Shown piece after piece: positions 54,942-63,925 of a stretch of 64,000 bases of DNA (the stretch's first letter is position 1; each line of letters begins with the position of its first letter). The position numbers and the translations under genes are program-made. The stretch spans positions 111,712 to 175,711 of the forward strand of contig NZ_LMQS01000004.1 of assembly GCF_001424665.1 (NCBI RefSeq), in the 5' to 3' direction. Below the pieces are notes generated by a model. The model had not been told where the DNA came from. It saw only the letters and a list, made by a program, of their open reading frames with translations, and made no database searches. This DNA is from Methylophilus sp. Leaf416. GTDB lineage: Bacteria > Pseudomonadota > Gammaproteobacteria > Burkholderiales > Methylophilaceae.

Positions 54942-57143
54942 ATGATTACTGAGCTAACAATACAAAATGTTGCAACATATACATCTCCCGTTAATCTCAG
55001 TGACATAAGAAAAGTTAATTACATATTTGGAGCCAACGGTAGCGGAAAAACCACTATAGGCCGTGCTATTGAACAAGCCATTGAGCACACAGACTGCAAA
55101 ATTACTTGGGCAGGTGGCTCTCCTCTAGAAGTAATGGTTTACAACCGTGACTTTGTTGAAAGGAATTTCAATATTCAGAGTCCTGTCCGTGGCGTTTTTA
55201 GTTTGGGGGAGAATCAAGTTCAAGCTGAAGCTGAGATAGCAGTTTTACGACCTCAAATTGAACAAGAATTGAGAAGAATTAGAGGTTTAAATGAAAACCT
55301 TCATGGCAATGAAGAGCAACCCGGTCGTAAAGCAGAATTAAGCACTATCGAAAATAACTTAAGAGACAAAGCATGGATACAGAAACAAAAGCATGACGCT
55401 TATTTCCAAAATGCATTTACTGGTGTAAGAAACAATGCAGAAAGATTCAAAGAAAGAGTATTACATGAAGTTTCGAATAATCATGCTGTTTTGCTTGATA
55501 TAGACACTCTAAAATCAAAAGCTACAACAGTATTTTCCACAGCTCTCGAAAGAGCGGAGCCACTACCTCTAATAATTGTTGATGACTTACTTAGATTCGA
55601 CTCAAACCAATTATTACAGAAACCAATTATTGGTGCTCAAGATGTAAATATCTCAAAACTAATTAATCAACTAGGCAATGCCGATTGGGTTAAACAAGGC
55701 TTACATTTCCATCAGCAAACTAACAATGTATGTCCGTTTTGCCAACAATCCACCACTAAAGAATTTTCTGATAATTTAGGGAAGTTTTTTAATGAGGAAT
55801 ATGAAAATGACATTCAAGAAGTCATTAAGCTCAAAGAAAACTATGTCCATGCAGCAAGCACTCTTGAAACTACATTAGAGATAATTAAACGAGTAGACTC
55901 AAGCTTCATCCCTAAGGAGCTTTTTGCTGCGGAGGTAGATTTACTTAAAGATTTATTAAAGCGAAATATAGATCAGTTTACAAATAAGTTGAAAGAGCCA
56001 AGTAGGAAATTGACGCTGGAGTCTGTAGGTCAATTGGCATCTCAGCTCATATTTCACATAACTGTTGCAAATACTGCAATCGAAAAACATAACCAAGTAG
56101 TTCTGAATATTGCACAAGAAAAACTACAGCTTACATCCGAAATTTGGAAATTTGTGCTTGCTGAGCTTCAAATAGATATCGCTGAATACTTAACAAAAAA
56201 AACCAACCTCCAAAATACGATTCAAGGTATGGAACAAAGTTTAGATGGTGCTCTTACCAGGAAGAGACAATTGGAGGATCAGATTAAAGCTTTAGAAAAG
56301 CAATCGACCTCTGTTCAACCTACTAAAGATGCAATTAATAACTTATTAAAAACCTTCGGATTTACTTCATTCACGATTGAAATCGCAAATGATCAGGGAC
56401 AATACAAAATCTGTAGGGAGGATGGTTCAGATGCTCGGCAATCACTTAGTGAGGGAGAAAAAACGTTTATTACATTTTTATACTTTTACTATTTAATAAA
56501 GGGAGCTCAAACTTCAGACGGTACAACAACAAATCGAATTGTAGTGTTTGATGATCCGATATCGAGTTTAGACAGTGATGTTTTGTATATCGTCAGTAGT
56601 TTAATTAAGAGTATTTTTGAAGAAATCAAAACCCAAACTGGATATATAAAACAGATATTTGTATTAACCCATAATGTTTATTTTCATAAAGAAATTAGCT
56701 TTAGTTCGAAACGATCTGGAAATACTCCTTTTGCAGAAGAATCTTTCTGGATGGTCAAAAAACTTTCGACTGGTAGCAATATAGAAAGATGTTCTGAAAA
56801 TCCAATCAAATCTGCTTACGAACTATTGTGGAATGAAGTTAAATCACCAAATCAATCTAGTCTCACATTACAAAATACTCTGCGACGCATTTTAGAAAAC
56901 TATTTCACAATGTGGGGAGGCAAAAGTAAAGATGAACTTTGCGAATCGTTTAGCGGCAAAGATAAACTAATTTGTCAGTCATTGTTTTCATGGGTTAATG
57001 ATGGCTCTCATTCAATTCATGACGACCTTTATATAAATCATGGATCTCAGACAAATGACTCTTACTTGCAAGTATTTAAGCAAATTTTTATCAATGCTAA
57101 TCAAGTTGGACATTACAACATGATGATGGGATTACCCGCTTAA
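54942..57143 (+). CDS. RloC/PrrC-like ATPase with zinc hook, putative anticodon nuclease
   Basis: A 733-residue AAA_13/SMC-like ATPase: Walker A GANGSGKTT (30-38), signature LSEGEK (502-507), Walker B VVFDDPISSLD (534-544) and H-loop LTHN (575-578). A coiled-coil middle (about 90-460) is interrupted by CPFC (264-267), a zinc-hook-like motif. The C terminus (645-700) holds R648-xxx-E652 and H690 (NDGSH), a spacing close to the R/E/H triad of PrrC tRNA-Lys anticodon nucleases. Fits RloC, a DNA-damage-responsive, phage-defence tRNase. AT-rich compared with flanks. A PD-(D/E)XK gene starts 42 bp downstream. Confidence 0.83.
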   Translation: MITELTIQNVATYTSPVNLSDIRKVNYIFGANGSGKTTIGRAIEQAIEHTDCKITWAGGSPLEVMVYNRDFVERNFNIQSPVRGVFSLGENQVQAEAEIAVLRPQIEQELRRIRGLNENLHGNEEQPGRKAELSTIENNLRDKAWIQKQKHDAYFQNAFTGVRNNAERFKERVLHEVSNNHAVLLDIDTLKSKATTVFSTALERAEPLPLIIVDDLLRFDSNQLLQKPIIGAQDVNISKLINQLGNADWVKQGLHFHQQTNNVCPFCQQSTTKEFSDNLGKFFNEEYENDIQEVIKLKENYVHAASTLETTLEIIKRVDSSFIPKELFAAEVDLLKDLLKRNIDQFTNKLKEPSRKLTLESVGQLASQLIFHITVANTAIEKHNQVVLNIAQEKLQLTSEIWKFVLAELQIDIAEYLTKKTNLQNTIQGMEQSLDGALTRKRQLEDQIKALEKQSTSVQPTKDAINNLLKTFGFTSFTIEIANDQGQYKICREDGSDARQSLSEGEKTFITFLYFYYLIKGAQTSDGTTTNRIVVFDDPISSLDSDVLYIVSSLIKSIFEEIKTQTGYIKQIFVLTHNVYFHKEISFSSKRSGNTPFAEESFWMVKKLSTGSNIERCSENPIKSAYELLWNEVKSPNQSSLTLQNTLRRILENYFTMWGGKSKDELCESFSGKDKLICQSLFSWVNDGSHSIHDDLYINHGSQTNDSYLQVFKQIFINANQVGHYNMMMGLPA

Positions 57144-57185
57144 CAATTAAAACTAAAAGGCCTAAAGCAAAGGTAGACATTTAAC

Positions 57186-58577
57186 ATGAACCGCAAGAAT
57201 TTTATGCTTAGAAATGGCGCAACCTGTTCAAACTGGACTTGGAGCTGGTCATTTGTTAATCACAAAGAAAAGGTTATTTTTTTTGGGACATGGTTTGCAG
57301 AAAACAATCAAGACAAAGAGCTAATTCTCAGTGAGCAATGGGAATATCTAAATAAGAGGAAACAACCCGGATATTCTCAGGCTCTAGAACATATAAAGCT
57401 TATTGAAAAAGGATACAAACTCAGAACTTTTAAGCAAATTTATTCAGATGAGAGAAGAATTAATAGAAAAAATGCTCCTGCGAAAATTAAAAAGATTATC
57501 CCTGATACAAATCCAAGAACTTTAAGAAAAATTGGTATTGAATGGTTTGCAACTCCATTAGAAACAGAGGAAAAGGTTGCAAGAGTTTGTTGGAATACAA
57601 ATGATTGGCAAAAACCATCAGGACGGGAAGGAAAATCAAGAGACCAAGAATCCTATGAGTCGCTTTATGGGTTTGGTCATGAGGAATGGTTACTTGATAC
57701 AACAAAACCTATTAATGGCTATCACTATGGCCACCTTAAAGCCATTGGAGCTCACCGCAATACATACCTAAATAGAGTCTTTAATATTCACCTTTACTCT
57801 ATCAACGCAAAAGAAAAAGAACGTTTGTGGATAGGGAAAATTAAGAATGTAGAGGTTACAACAATAGATGAGTCAATTGCTGTTTATAAAGAATATAAGC
57901 GCAACGGTTGGCTTGCAGAAATGAAGAGTCAGCTTGTAGCAGTTGGAGGGAATATAGTGGCTTTTGAGGCAATTAATCCCGCCTATTTTGCTGTTATTAA
58001 ATACAAAGCCCTAGACTTAGAGTTACTTGACCACCCTCTTAAATTCAGCGCTAATGATAACTCTGTTAAATCCGATTACTACAACCTCAAAGACTTTGTT
58101 TCGGTTCCAAACTCAATAGAAAAACAACATTTTAAATTCAAAAGTGGTCACAACAAAAAAGCGTCAACTGCTCGACATAGTTACTCTAAAAAAGCGGGAG
58201 AGAAAGACTTACAGCATAACCGTATGCAAGATGCTCTATATGAGCTGCTAGTAAAAGAATATGGAAAGTCTAACGTTGGAACCGAAAACAACTCAGGAAA
58301 CGGTACCTTTATTGACGCAGTTGCAAGACATGCTAAAAAATATACCTTCTACGAAATTAAAACAGCGCCAACAGTTACAAGATGTATTAGAGAGGCAATT
58401 GGTCAGCTTCTGGAATATGCACATTACAACAAAGAAATTGGGATTGAGTCACTTATTATCATTGGACTGCAACCGATAACTAAAGAAGCTAATACGTATT
58501 TAGCAAATATCAGAAAACTTTATAGCCTACCTATAATCTACAACCAACTTAAAATAGAAACCATGGAGCTTTTGTAA
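57186..58577 (+). CDS. PD-(D/E)XK nuclease-like protein, restriction-type
   Basis: A 463-residue protein. The C-terminal domain (about 340-460) has a nuclease core: D377 in GTFIDAVA, E390-I-K392 in FYEIKTA and a QLLEYA helix (407-412), as in PD-(D/E)XK enzymes. The N-terminal 330 residues are unrecognised; they hold an aromatic-rich start (CSNWTWSWSF) and YGFGHEEWLL plus GYHYGHLKAIG (162-187), perhaps a base- or modification-recognition module. Genes linked: RloC-like ATPase upstream, shared AT-rich composition. Ends at a terminator. Likely a restriction or defence effector, inferred. Confidence 0.8.
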   Translation: MNRKNFMLRNGATCSNWTWSWSFVNHKEKVIFFGTWFAENNQDKELILSEQWEYLNKRKQPGYSQALEHIKLIEKGYKLRTFKQIYSDERRINRKNAPAKIKKIIPDTNPRTLRKIGIEWFATPLETEEKVARVCWNTNDWQKPSGREGKSRDQESYESLYGFGHEEWLLDTTKPINGYHYGHLKAIGAHRNTYLNRVFNIHLYSINAKEKERLWIGKIKNVEVTTIDESIAVYKEYKRNGWLAEMKSQLVAVGGNIVAFEAINPAYFAVIKYKALDLELLDHPLKFSANDNSVKSDYYNLKDFVSVPNSIEKQHFKFKSGHNKKASTARHSYSKKAGEKDLQHNRMQDALYELLVKEYGKSNVGTENNSGNGTFIDAVARHAKKYTFYEIKTAPTVTRCIREAIGQLLEYAHYNKEIGIESLIIIGLQPITKEANTYLANIRKLYSLPIIYNQLKIETMELL

Positions 58578-58595
58578 ATTATTAATCAAAAAATA

Positions 58596-58622
58596 AAAAG
58601 CCCGTTTTGCAACGGGCTTTTT
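58596..58622. terminator. Bidirectional terminator
   Basis: Stem AAAAGCCCGTT/AACGGGCTTTT with loop TTGC between the defence-like gene and the convergent nrdJb stop. Confidence 0.9.
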
Positions 58623-58623
58623 A

Positions 58624-59316
58624 TTAACCGCACTTACTATCGCCGCAGTTCAAGCAGGTCATGCATCCATCCATCAGTATGCTGGCTTTGGTATTACACT
58701 TTTTGCAAAGCTGCGCACCTTTGGGGAAGCCTTCATCGTTTGCTTCTTCACCTGACTTGGCGTGCTTTTCCAGGTATTCCGCTTTTTTCTCTTCCACCAG
58801 TTTTTGCTGGTGTTCGTCTAAGCCTGGCTTTTTCAGCATGCCGATTTCTTGCAGGTGGGTTTCTACCACTTCACCAATTTCGGCCACCAGGCTAGGCACA
58901 AACTTGCCGCCTTTTTTGAAATAGCCGCCTGAAGGTTCAAATACGCTTTTCAGTTCTTCTACCAGGAAGGTGACATCGCCACCTTTACGGAACACGGCGG
59001 ACATGACGCGGGTCAGCGCGACGATCCACTGGAAGTGTTCCATGTTTTTGGAGTTGATGAAAATCTCGAACGGACGGCGGTGCTCTTGTGGCGTGCCTTC
59101 GTTCATGATGACATCGTTGATGGTGATGTAGAGCGCGTGCTCTGTCACCGGCGTTTTGATCTTGTAGGTGTTACCCACAAGCATATCCGGGCGGCTTAGC
59201 GGTTCGCCCATCTGGATAACATTCGTAGCAGCCGCTGCTGCGGCTTCGGTTGCTTTTTTGTCTTCATCGGTCACCAGTTTGTAGGCGGTGATTTTTTTGT
59301 CGATCTTGATTGCCAT
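58624..59316 (-). CDS. nrdJb: Class II ribonucleotide reductase, NrdJb-type small part (TSCPD domain)
   Basis: A 230-residue protein with the TSCPD-type region (FEIFINSKNMEHFQWIVALTRVMSAVFRKGGDV in parts) and a cysteine-rich C terminus (LCKKCNTKASILMDGCMTCLNCG in parts) that would hold zinc or relay electrons. In some bacteria, such as Pseudomonas, class II reductase is split into NrdJa and NrdJb; this fits that split form, with nrdJa 192 bp upstream on the same strand. GGGAG lies 6 nt before the ATG. Confidence 0.88.
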   Translation of the reverse strand: MAIKIDKKITAYKLVTDEDKKATEAAAAAATNVIQMGEPLSRPDMLVGNTYKIKTPVTEHALYITINDVIMNEGTPQEHRRPFEIFINSKNMEHFQWIVALTRVMSAVFRKGGDVTFLVEELKSVFEPSGGYFKKGGKFVPSLVAEIGEVVETHLQEIGMLKKPGLDEHQQKLVEEKKAEYLEKHAKSGEEANDEGFPKGAQLCKKCNTKASILMDGCMTCLNCGDSKCG

Positions 59317-59508
59317 GTTGTTCTCCCTATTGGAGTAATCAATTTTTCAATAAATTCAATCATCTAAATCTTAAAAATTTTAGATGGTTGCCGTCGCGAG
59401 CGAAGCCAGTGCCAGGCGAAAAGCGGTTTTAAACCGGAGTGTACAAATAGTACATGAGGATTTAAAACTGCTTTTTAACGCCGCAATGGCGAGAGCAGCA
59501 GGCAAACA

Positions 59509-61674
59509 CTAAAATTTTCCGTAGTAGCCTTCCTTGAAAGCGTCGAATAAATTAGCCGCCGTATGAATCTCGCCGTCGTACTCAATCTCTTCATTCCCCT
59601 TGGCTTCGATCTCGGTGCCATCTTCCAGCGTGAACTTGTAAGTGGTGCTTTCCAAATCTTTCTCGGTCACCAGTACACCCTGGAATGCTTCCGGGTTAAA
59701 GCGGAACGTCGTACAACCTTTCAGGCCCTTGTCATACGCGTAGAGGTAGATGTTCTTGAAATCCTCAAAGTCGTAATCGGTCGGCACGTTGATGGTTTTG
59801 GAGATGGAGCTATCAATCCATTTTTGTGCCGCGGCCTGGATATCCACATGGGCTTTTGCCATGATGGTGGATGAATCGAGGAAGTAATCTGGCAACTGCT
59901 CTTCCGGCTTGTTGCTGAACGGCATGGCGTTGGCATTCACCAGTTCGCGGTAAGCCAGCAGCTCGTAGCTGAATACATCGACTTTCTCTTTGGACTTTTT
60001 GCCTTCACGGATCACGTTACGCGCATAGTGGTGGGCAAAGCTCGGCTCGATACCGTTGCTGGCGTTGTTGGCCAGGCTCAGGGAAATGGTACCGGTTGGT
60101 GCGATAGAGCTGTGATGCGTAAAGCGTACACCCTTGGTCGCGATCTGGTTACGCAGGCCTTCGGGGAACTGCTGCATGTAGCGGCTGTATTTACCCAGCA
60201 ACACTTTACCGGCCAGTTTCTGGCCGACCTTGATGCCATCAGCGGCCATTTCTGGGCGCAGGCGCAGCATGTCGGCAGTCACTTCGAATTTTTCGTCCAT
60301 GATAGGTGCCGGGCCTTTTTCTTCAGCCAGTTGCACGCCGACTTCCCAGCCCACTTCGGCCATGATGCGGGTGACTTCTTCGGTGAATTTCACGGAATCA
60401 TCTTCACCGTATTTCATTTTCAGCATGGTGAGTGTGGAGCCCAGGCCCAGATAGCCCATGCCGTGACGGCGTTTGCGGGCGATTTCCACGCGTTGCTGTT
60501 CCAGTGGCAGGCCGTTGATTTCCACCACGTTATCCAGCATACGGGTGAAGACGCCAACCACGTCGCGGTATTCTTCCCAGTCGAAATGCGCTTCTTCGGT
60601 AAATGGCTTGCGCACGAACTTGGTCAGGTTGACGGAACCTAGCAGGCAGGCACCGTAAGGTGGCAATGGCTGCTCGCCGCAGGGGTTGGTAGCGCGGATG
60701 TTTTCGCAGAACCAGTTGTTGTTCATTTCGTTGACGCGGTCGATCAGGATAAAACCTGGCTCGGCAAAGTCGTAGGTGGAAGACATGATCACGTCCCACA
60801 GGCGGCGGGCCTTGATGGTTTTGTAGATGCGGCAGGCGACCTTGCCTGCATCAGGGCCATCGACCTTGCTCAGGTATTTATGCTTGATCGGCCAGTCACG
60901 CCACACCACTTGTGACTCGTCATTCACATTCAGGCCATCAATAATCGCTTCTTTCTCGGTGACCGGGAAAGCCAGGCGCCATTCGTCATCGGCTTTCACC
61001 GCCTCCATGAATTCTTTGGTGATCAGGCAGCTCAGGTTGAACTGGCGCAAACGGCCGTTTTCGCGCTTGGCCTTGATAAAGTCAGTCACGTCGGGATGCG
61101 AAATATCAAAGGTTGCCATTTGCGCGCCACGACGGCCACCGGCAGAAGACACGGTGAAACACATTTTGTCGTAGATATCCATAAACGACAGCGGGCCGGA
61201 GGTATAGGCACCGGCACCGGCCACAAACGCGCCTTTCGGACGCAGGGTGGAGAACTCGTAACCGATACCGCAACCGGCTTTCAGGGTCAGGCCGGCTTCG
61301 TGCACCTTGCCCAGGATGTCATCCATGCTGTCTTCCACCACGCCGGATACCGTGCAGTTAATGGTAGAAGTGGCTGGCTTGTGCTCCAAGGCACCGGCAT
61401 TAGAAGTGATACGCCCCGCAGGAATGGCGCCGCGGCGTAACGCCCACAGGAATTTCTCGTGCCATTCGGCTTTTTTCTCTTCGGTGGTTTCTACATCGGC
61501 CAGTGCACGGGCGACACGGCTATAGGAATCATCCATGTCCTGATCGACATGCTCACCGGTTTTAGTCTTGAGGCGGTATTTTTTATCCCAGATATCGAGC
61601 GAGACCGGCTGCACCGGAATGTCCACTGCACCCTCTTCTGAATAAACCTTCTTCGTTTCAACTGCTTTTAGCAT
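59509..61674 (-). CDS. nrdJa: Adenosylcobalamin-dependent (class II) ribonucleotide reductase, NrdJa
   Basis: A 721-residue reductase catalytic subunit. Seen: CTVSGVVEDSMDD, GAGAYTSGPLSFM, RGAQMATFDISHPD, NPCGEQPLPPYGACLLGSVNL (in parts), PTGTISL. The NPCGE loop and PTGT loop are conserved class II/I active-site features. It makes deoxyribonucleotides with vitamin B12. ATG 61674 is chosen (GGAG 7 nt upstream; an upstream frame to 61716 lacks a site). It is preceded by a promoter overlapped by NrdR boxes. The gap to nrdJb contains a palindrome CATCTAAA/TTTAGATG (59361-59386). Confidence 0.95.
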   Translation of the reverse strand: MLKAVETKKVYSEEGAVDIPVQPVSLDIWDKKYRLKTKTGEHVDQDMDDSYSRVARALADVETTEEKKAEWHEKFLWALRRGAIPAGRITSNAGALEHKPATSTINCTVSGVVEDSMDDILGKVHEAGLTLKAGCGIGYEFSTLRPKGAFVAGAGAYTSGPLSFMDIYDKMCFTVSSAGGRRGAQMATFDISHPDVTDFIKAKRENGRLRQFNLSCLITKEFMEAVKADDEWRLAFPVTEKEAIIDGLNVNDESQVVWRDWPIKHKYLSKVDGPDAGKVACRIYKTIKARRLWDVIMSSTYDFAEPGFILIDRVNEMNNNWFCENIRATNPCGEQPLPPYGACLLGSVNLTKFVRKPFTEEAHFDWEEYRDVVGVFTRMLDNVVEINGLPLEQQRVEIARKRRHGMGYLGLGSTLTMLKMKYGEDDSVKFTEEVTRIMAEVGWEVGVQLAEEKGPAPIMDEKFEVTADMLRLRPEMAADGIKVGQKLAGKVLLGKYSRYMQQFPEGLRNQIATKGVRFTHHSSIAPTGTISLSLANNASNGIEPSFAHHYARNVIREGKKSKEKVDVFSYELLAYRELVNANAMPFSNKPEEQLPDYFLDSSTIMAKAHVDIQAAAQKWIDSSISKTINVPTDYDFEDFKNIYLYAYDKGLKGCTTFRFNPEAFQGVLVTEKDLESTTYKFTLEDGTEIEAKGNEEIEYDGEIHTAANLFDAFKEGYYGKF

Positions 61675-61830
61675 TGAGCTTCTCCATACCTTGGTGATTC
61701 TTATGATTTGACACATCAGTCTGTAAGCACCAAGGCTTTAGCGACTGACATCGCTTTCTGAAACCCGCCGGGCAAGCATTTGCATACTCGTCAATGCACG
61801 CGCTACTGCTAGAAGCACGTACCCGGCCAA

Positions 61831-61846
61831 ACACAATATATTGTGT
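61831..61846 (-). promoter_or_regulatory. NrdR box 1 (perfect palindrome)
   Basis: ACACAATATATTGTGT exactly fits the NrdR box consensus aCaCwAtATaTwGtgt. It lies just downstream of the -10 of the nrdJ promoter. Confidence 0.85.
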
Positions 61847-61856
61847 TAGTTGCGGT

Positions 61857-61885
61857 AATTTATGCCTATATTTTGTTGACGTCAA
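61857..61885 (-). promoter_or_regulatory. Sigma-70-type promoter of nrdJ
   Basis: On the minus strand TTGACG (plus 61880-61885), 17-nt spacer, TAAATT (61857-61862). The -35 is inside a perfect 12-bp palindrome GTTGACGTCAAC (61875-61886). Confidence 0.7.
61863..61878 (-). promoter_or_regulatory. NrdR box 2 (imperfect)
   Basis: TGCCTATATTTTGTTG keeps the central CTATAT.TTGT positions of the NrdR consensus. It is offset 32 bp from box 1, the usual three-helical-turn spacing, and fills the spacer of the nrdJ promoter. Confidence 0.65.
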
Positions 61886-62044
61886 CCCATTTTTATGCCT
61901 TTTTTTGGTGCGTAATGCTTGCATTTTTCCAATCACTTTAGACACAAGGGCTGTGGCATAGGTGAGTCATCACTCTCCTGTTTCGCATGCATTTCATTGG
62001 TGCGTTCAATCAAGATATCAACACAAATATGCGAGAATAGCGCC

Positions 62045-63310
62045 ATGCCAAAATTCGTGTATACCGCACTGATCTATATGGTGGCGCTGCTGCTGCCACT
62101 CAAGCTGCTTTGGCGCGGCCTGAAACAACCCGCATACCGCCAGCATGTGGCCGAACGTTATGGGTTTTATACCCAAAAAATAAACGCACCATTGATCTGG
62201 GTACATTGTGTGTCGGTCGGCGAAACCCGCGCCACTCAACCGCTGATCCAGGCACTACTGAAAGAATATCCACAACACCAGATACTGATGACGCACGGCA
62301 CCCCCACTGGGCGCGAAACAGGTCAGCAGGTATTGCGTGAAGAAATTGCCAGTAGCCGTGTGCTGCAAGCGTATTTACCGGTAGACACGCCTGGTGCCGC
62401 CAAACGCTTTTTAAACTACTTCAACCCGGCCATCGGCCTGTTAATGGAAACCGAACTATGGTTTCACCTGATTGCTGAGGCCAGTAGCAGACAGATGCCG
62501 GTAGCCTTATTAAGTGCGCGCCTGTCGGAAAAATCAGCACACGGTTACGCCAAACTGGGCAAGCTCACGCATGATTGCCTGCAGCAGCTAGCGCTGGTGG
62601 CGGCCCAAACTGAGGCGGATGCACAACGACTACAAGTCTTAGGTGCTAGCAATGTGATGGTATGCGGCAACCTGAAGTTTGACGTCACGCCGCCGGCGGA
62701 TAGTGTGACCAACGGAGCACGCTTACGCGAGCTGCTTGGTACAAACCGCACTGTGCTGATGGCGGCGAGCACACGTGAAGGTGAAGAGCCTATGATCCTG
62801 GACGCGGTAAAAGACAGTGACGTTTTGCTGTTATTAGTCCCGCGCCATCCGCAGCGTTTTGCCGAAGTGGAGTCATTGCTAAAAGCATGCGGCTTGCGCT
62901 ATGTGTTGCGCACCGAGCTTGCGCAAACGCTGAGTGAGGATGTGCAAGTAGTGCTGGGTAACAGCATGGGCGAGATGTATGCCTATTATGCCGCGAGTGA
63001 TTTTGCGATCATGGGCGGCAGTTTGCAGCCGCTGGGTGGACAGAACCTGATTGAAGCCGCAACGATGGGAGTGCCCACTATTTTAGGGCCGCATATGTTT
63101 AATTTTGCGCAGGTGACGAGAGAGGCGGTTGCGGCGAATGCGGCGGTGCAATTGGCGGATGTTGCAGAGTTAAAAAACATGATTGCAAACCTGGCGAAGG
63201 ACAAAGCCAAGGTTAGAGCAATGTCTGAAGCGGCGAAGGATTTTACGGTGCAACATCGTGGAACGACGCAAAGATTGATGGCAGCAATCAATAAATTATT
63301 AAAAACTTAA
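62045..63310 (+). CDS. waaA: 3-deoxy-D-manno-octulosonic acid (Kdo) transferase
   Basis: A 421-residue inner-membrane-bound GT30 glycosyltransferase that adds Kdo to lipid A precursor in LPS synthesis. N-terminal hydrophobic anchor (4-22), then VHCVSVGET with the catalytic-base glutamate, MTHGTPTGR, ETELWFHLIAEA, later PRHPQRF, GNSMGEMYAYYAASDFAIMGGS (in parts), GGQNLIEAATMGVPT. ATG 62045 gives the usual family length; an in-frame extension to 61919 would run back over the intergenic region and has no site. Divergent from nrdJa. Confidence 0.95.
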   Translation: MPKFVYTALIYMVALLLPLKLLWRGLKQPAYRQHVAERYGFYTQKINAPLIWVHCVSVGETRATQPLIQALLKEYPQHQILMTHGTPTGRETGQQVLREEIASSRVLQAYLPVDTPGAAKRFLNYFNPAIGLLMETELWFHLIAEASSRQMPVALLSARLSEKSAHGYAKLGKLTHDCLQQLALVAAQTEADAQRLQVLGASNVMVCGNLKFDVTPPADSVTNGARLRELLGTNRTVLMAASTREGEEPMILDAVKDSDVLLLLVPRHPQRFAEVESLLKACGLRYVLRTELAQTLSEDVQVVLGNSMGEMYAYYAASDFAIMGGSLQPLGGQNLIEAATMGVPTILGPHMFNFAQVTREAVAANAAVQLADVAELKNMIANLAKDKAKVRAMSEAAKDFTVQHRGTTQRLMAAINKLLKT

Positions 63311-63375
63311 TTGTTTAGACTTAAAAGCTATTGGCTAAATTTATTAGCTTCGTAACGCTTTTACTGCATTCCTTT

Positions 63376-63389
63376 TCGCCTCTAGGCGA
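63376..63389. repeat. TCGCCTCTAGGCGA palindrome
   Basis: Perfect palindrome apart from its 2-nt centre, identical to the one at 63488-63501 and related to 202-215. Part of the right-edge repeat region. Confidence 0.6.
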
Positions 63390-63485
63390 CCGTTCTTTCT
63401 TCCATAAGTAAAAGCAAAGAAAAAGACGAGCATTTTTTCAGAAAAGTTATGTTTTGTAGAAGGTTTCTAGTTAGGGGAGTTTCCA

Positions 63486-63710
63486 TTTCGCCTCTAGGCG
63501 AGTTACTTTTCTTTGCTTGCACAAAGAAAAGCTAACCAAAAGAAATGCACCCTAGCATCCGCTTGTTTCCTGCGTTGCTCGTCAAAACAAGCGGTCGCGA
63601 AACTCATCCTAGCGGCCTGCACAAAACGCAGGCCACCGCGGGATTCGGACAGTCGCTCCCTTCTTCCTTATTTTGCCTGCGCTACTCGGCGCGTCAGATA
63701 GGGGCCCGCT
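63486..63710 (-). repeat. Dispersed intergenic repeat, right-edge inverted copy
   Basis: Reverse-complement relative of the copy at 1-217: CTCGCC/GGCGAG palindrome (63488-63501), the AAAGAAAAG block, GACGAGCAACG-like core and the CCACCGCGG block, in the same order. No gene within it. The copy is imperfect, with small gaps. Confidence 0.75.
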
Positions 63711-63920
63711 TAAAACCACCACGATGAAGCAATTTTTAGTACATTAAGGATGGCGGGCGCTTAGTGAGTTTTAAACTTCGAAGACCAAATTCAAATTCTG
63801 ATACCTCTGTTTCTTTGCTTGTTTTTAAGGAGTGTTTGAGCGTGCTGCAATGTAAAGAATTACACTCAAGCGAAAGCGTGTGCTTTTCACGGGCCCCTAT
63901 CTGACGCGCCGAGTAGCGCA
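63678..63920. repeat. Perfect 31-bp inverted repeat with 181-bp centre
   Basis: 63678-63708 (begins TGCGCTACTCGGCGCG) is exactly the reverse complement of 63890-63920. Weaker matches extend outward on both sides, giving arms of roughly 110 bp. The centre has no reading frame of note. Confidence 0.85.
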
Positions 63921-63925
63921 GTCAG

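Noticed and set aside
61675..61830. Cobalamin riboswitch expected ahead of a B12-dependent reductase
   Set aside because: I could not find a B12 box or the conserved core; only NrdR boxes and a sigma-70-type promoter are convincing.
61919..62044. N-terminal extension of waaA
   Set aside because: No ribosome-binding site and no similarity to the family; the extension runs into the nrdJ promoter region.
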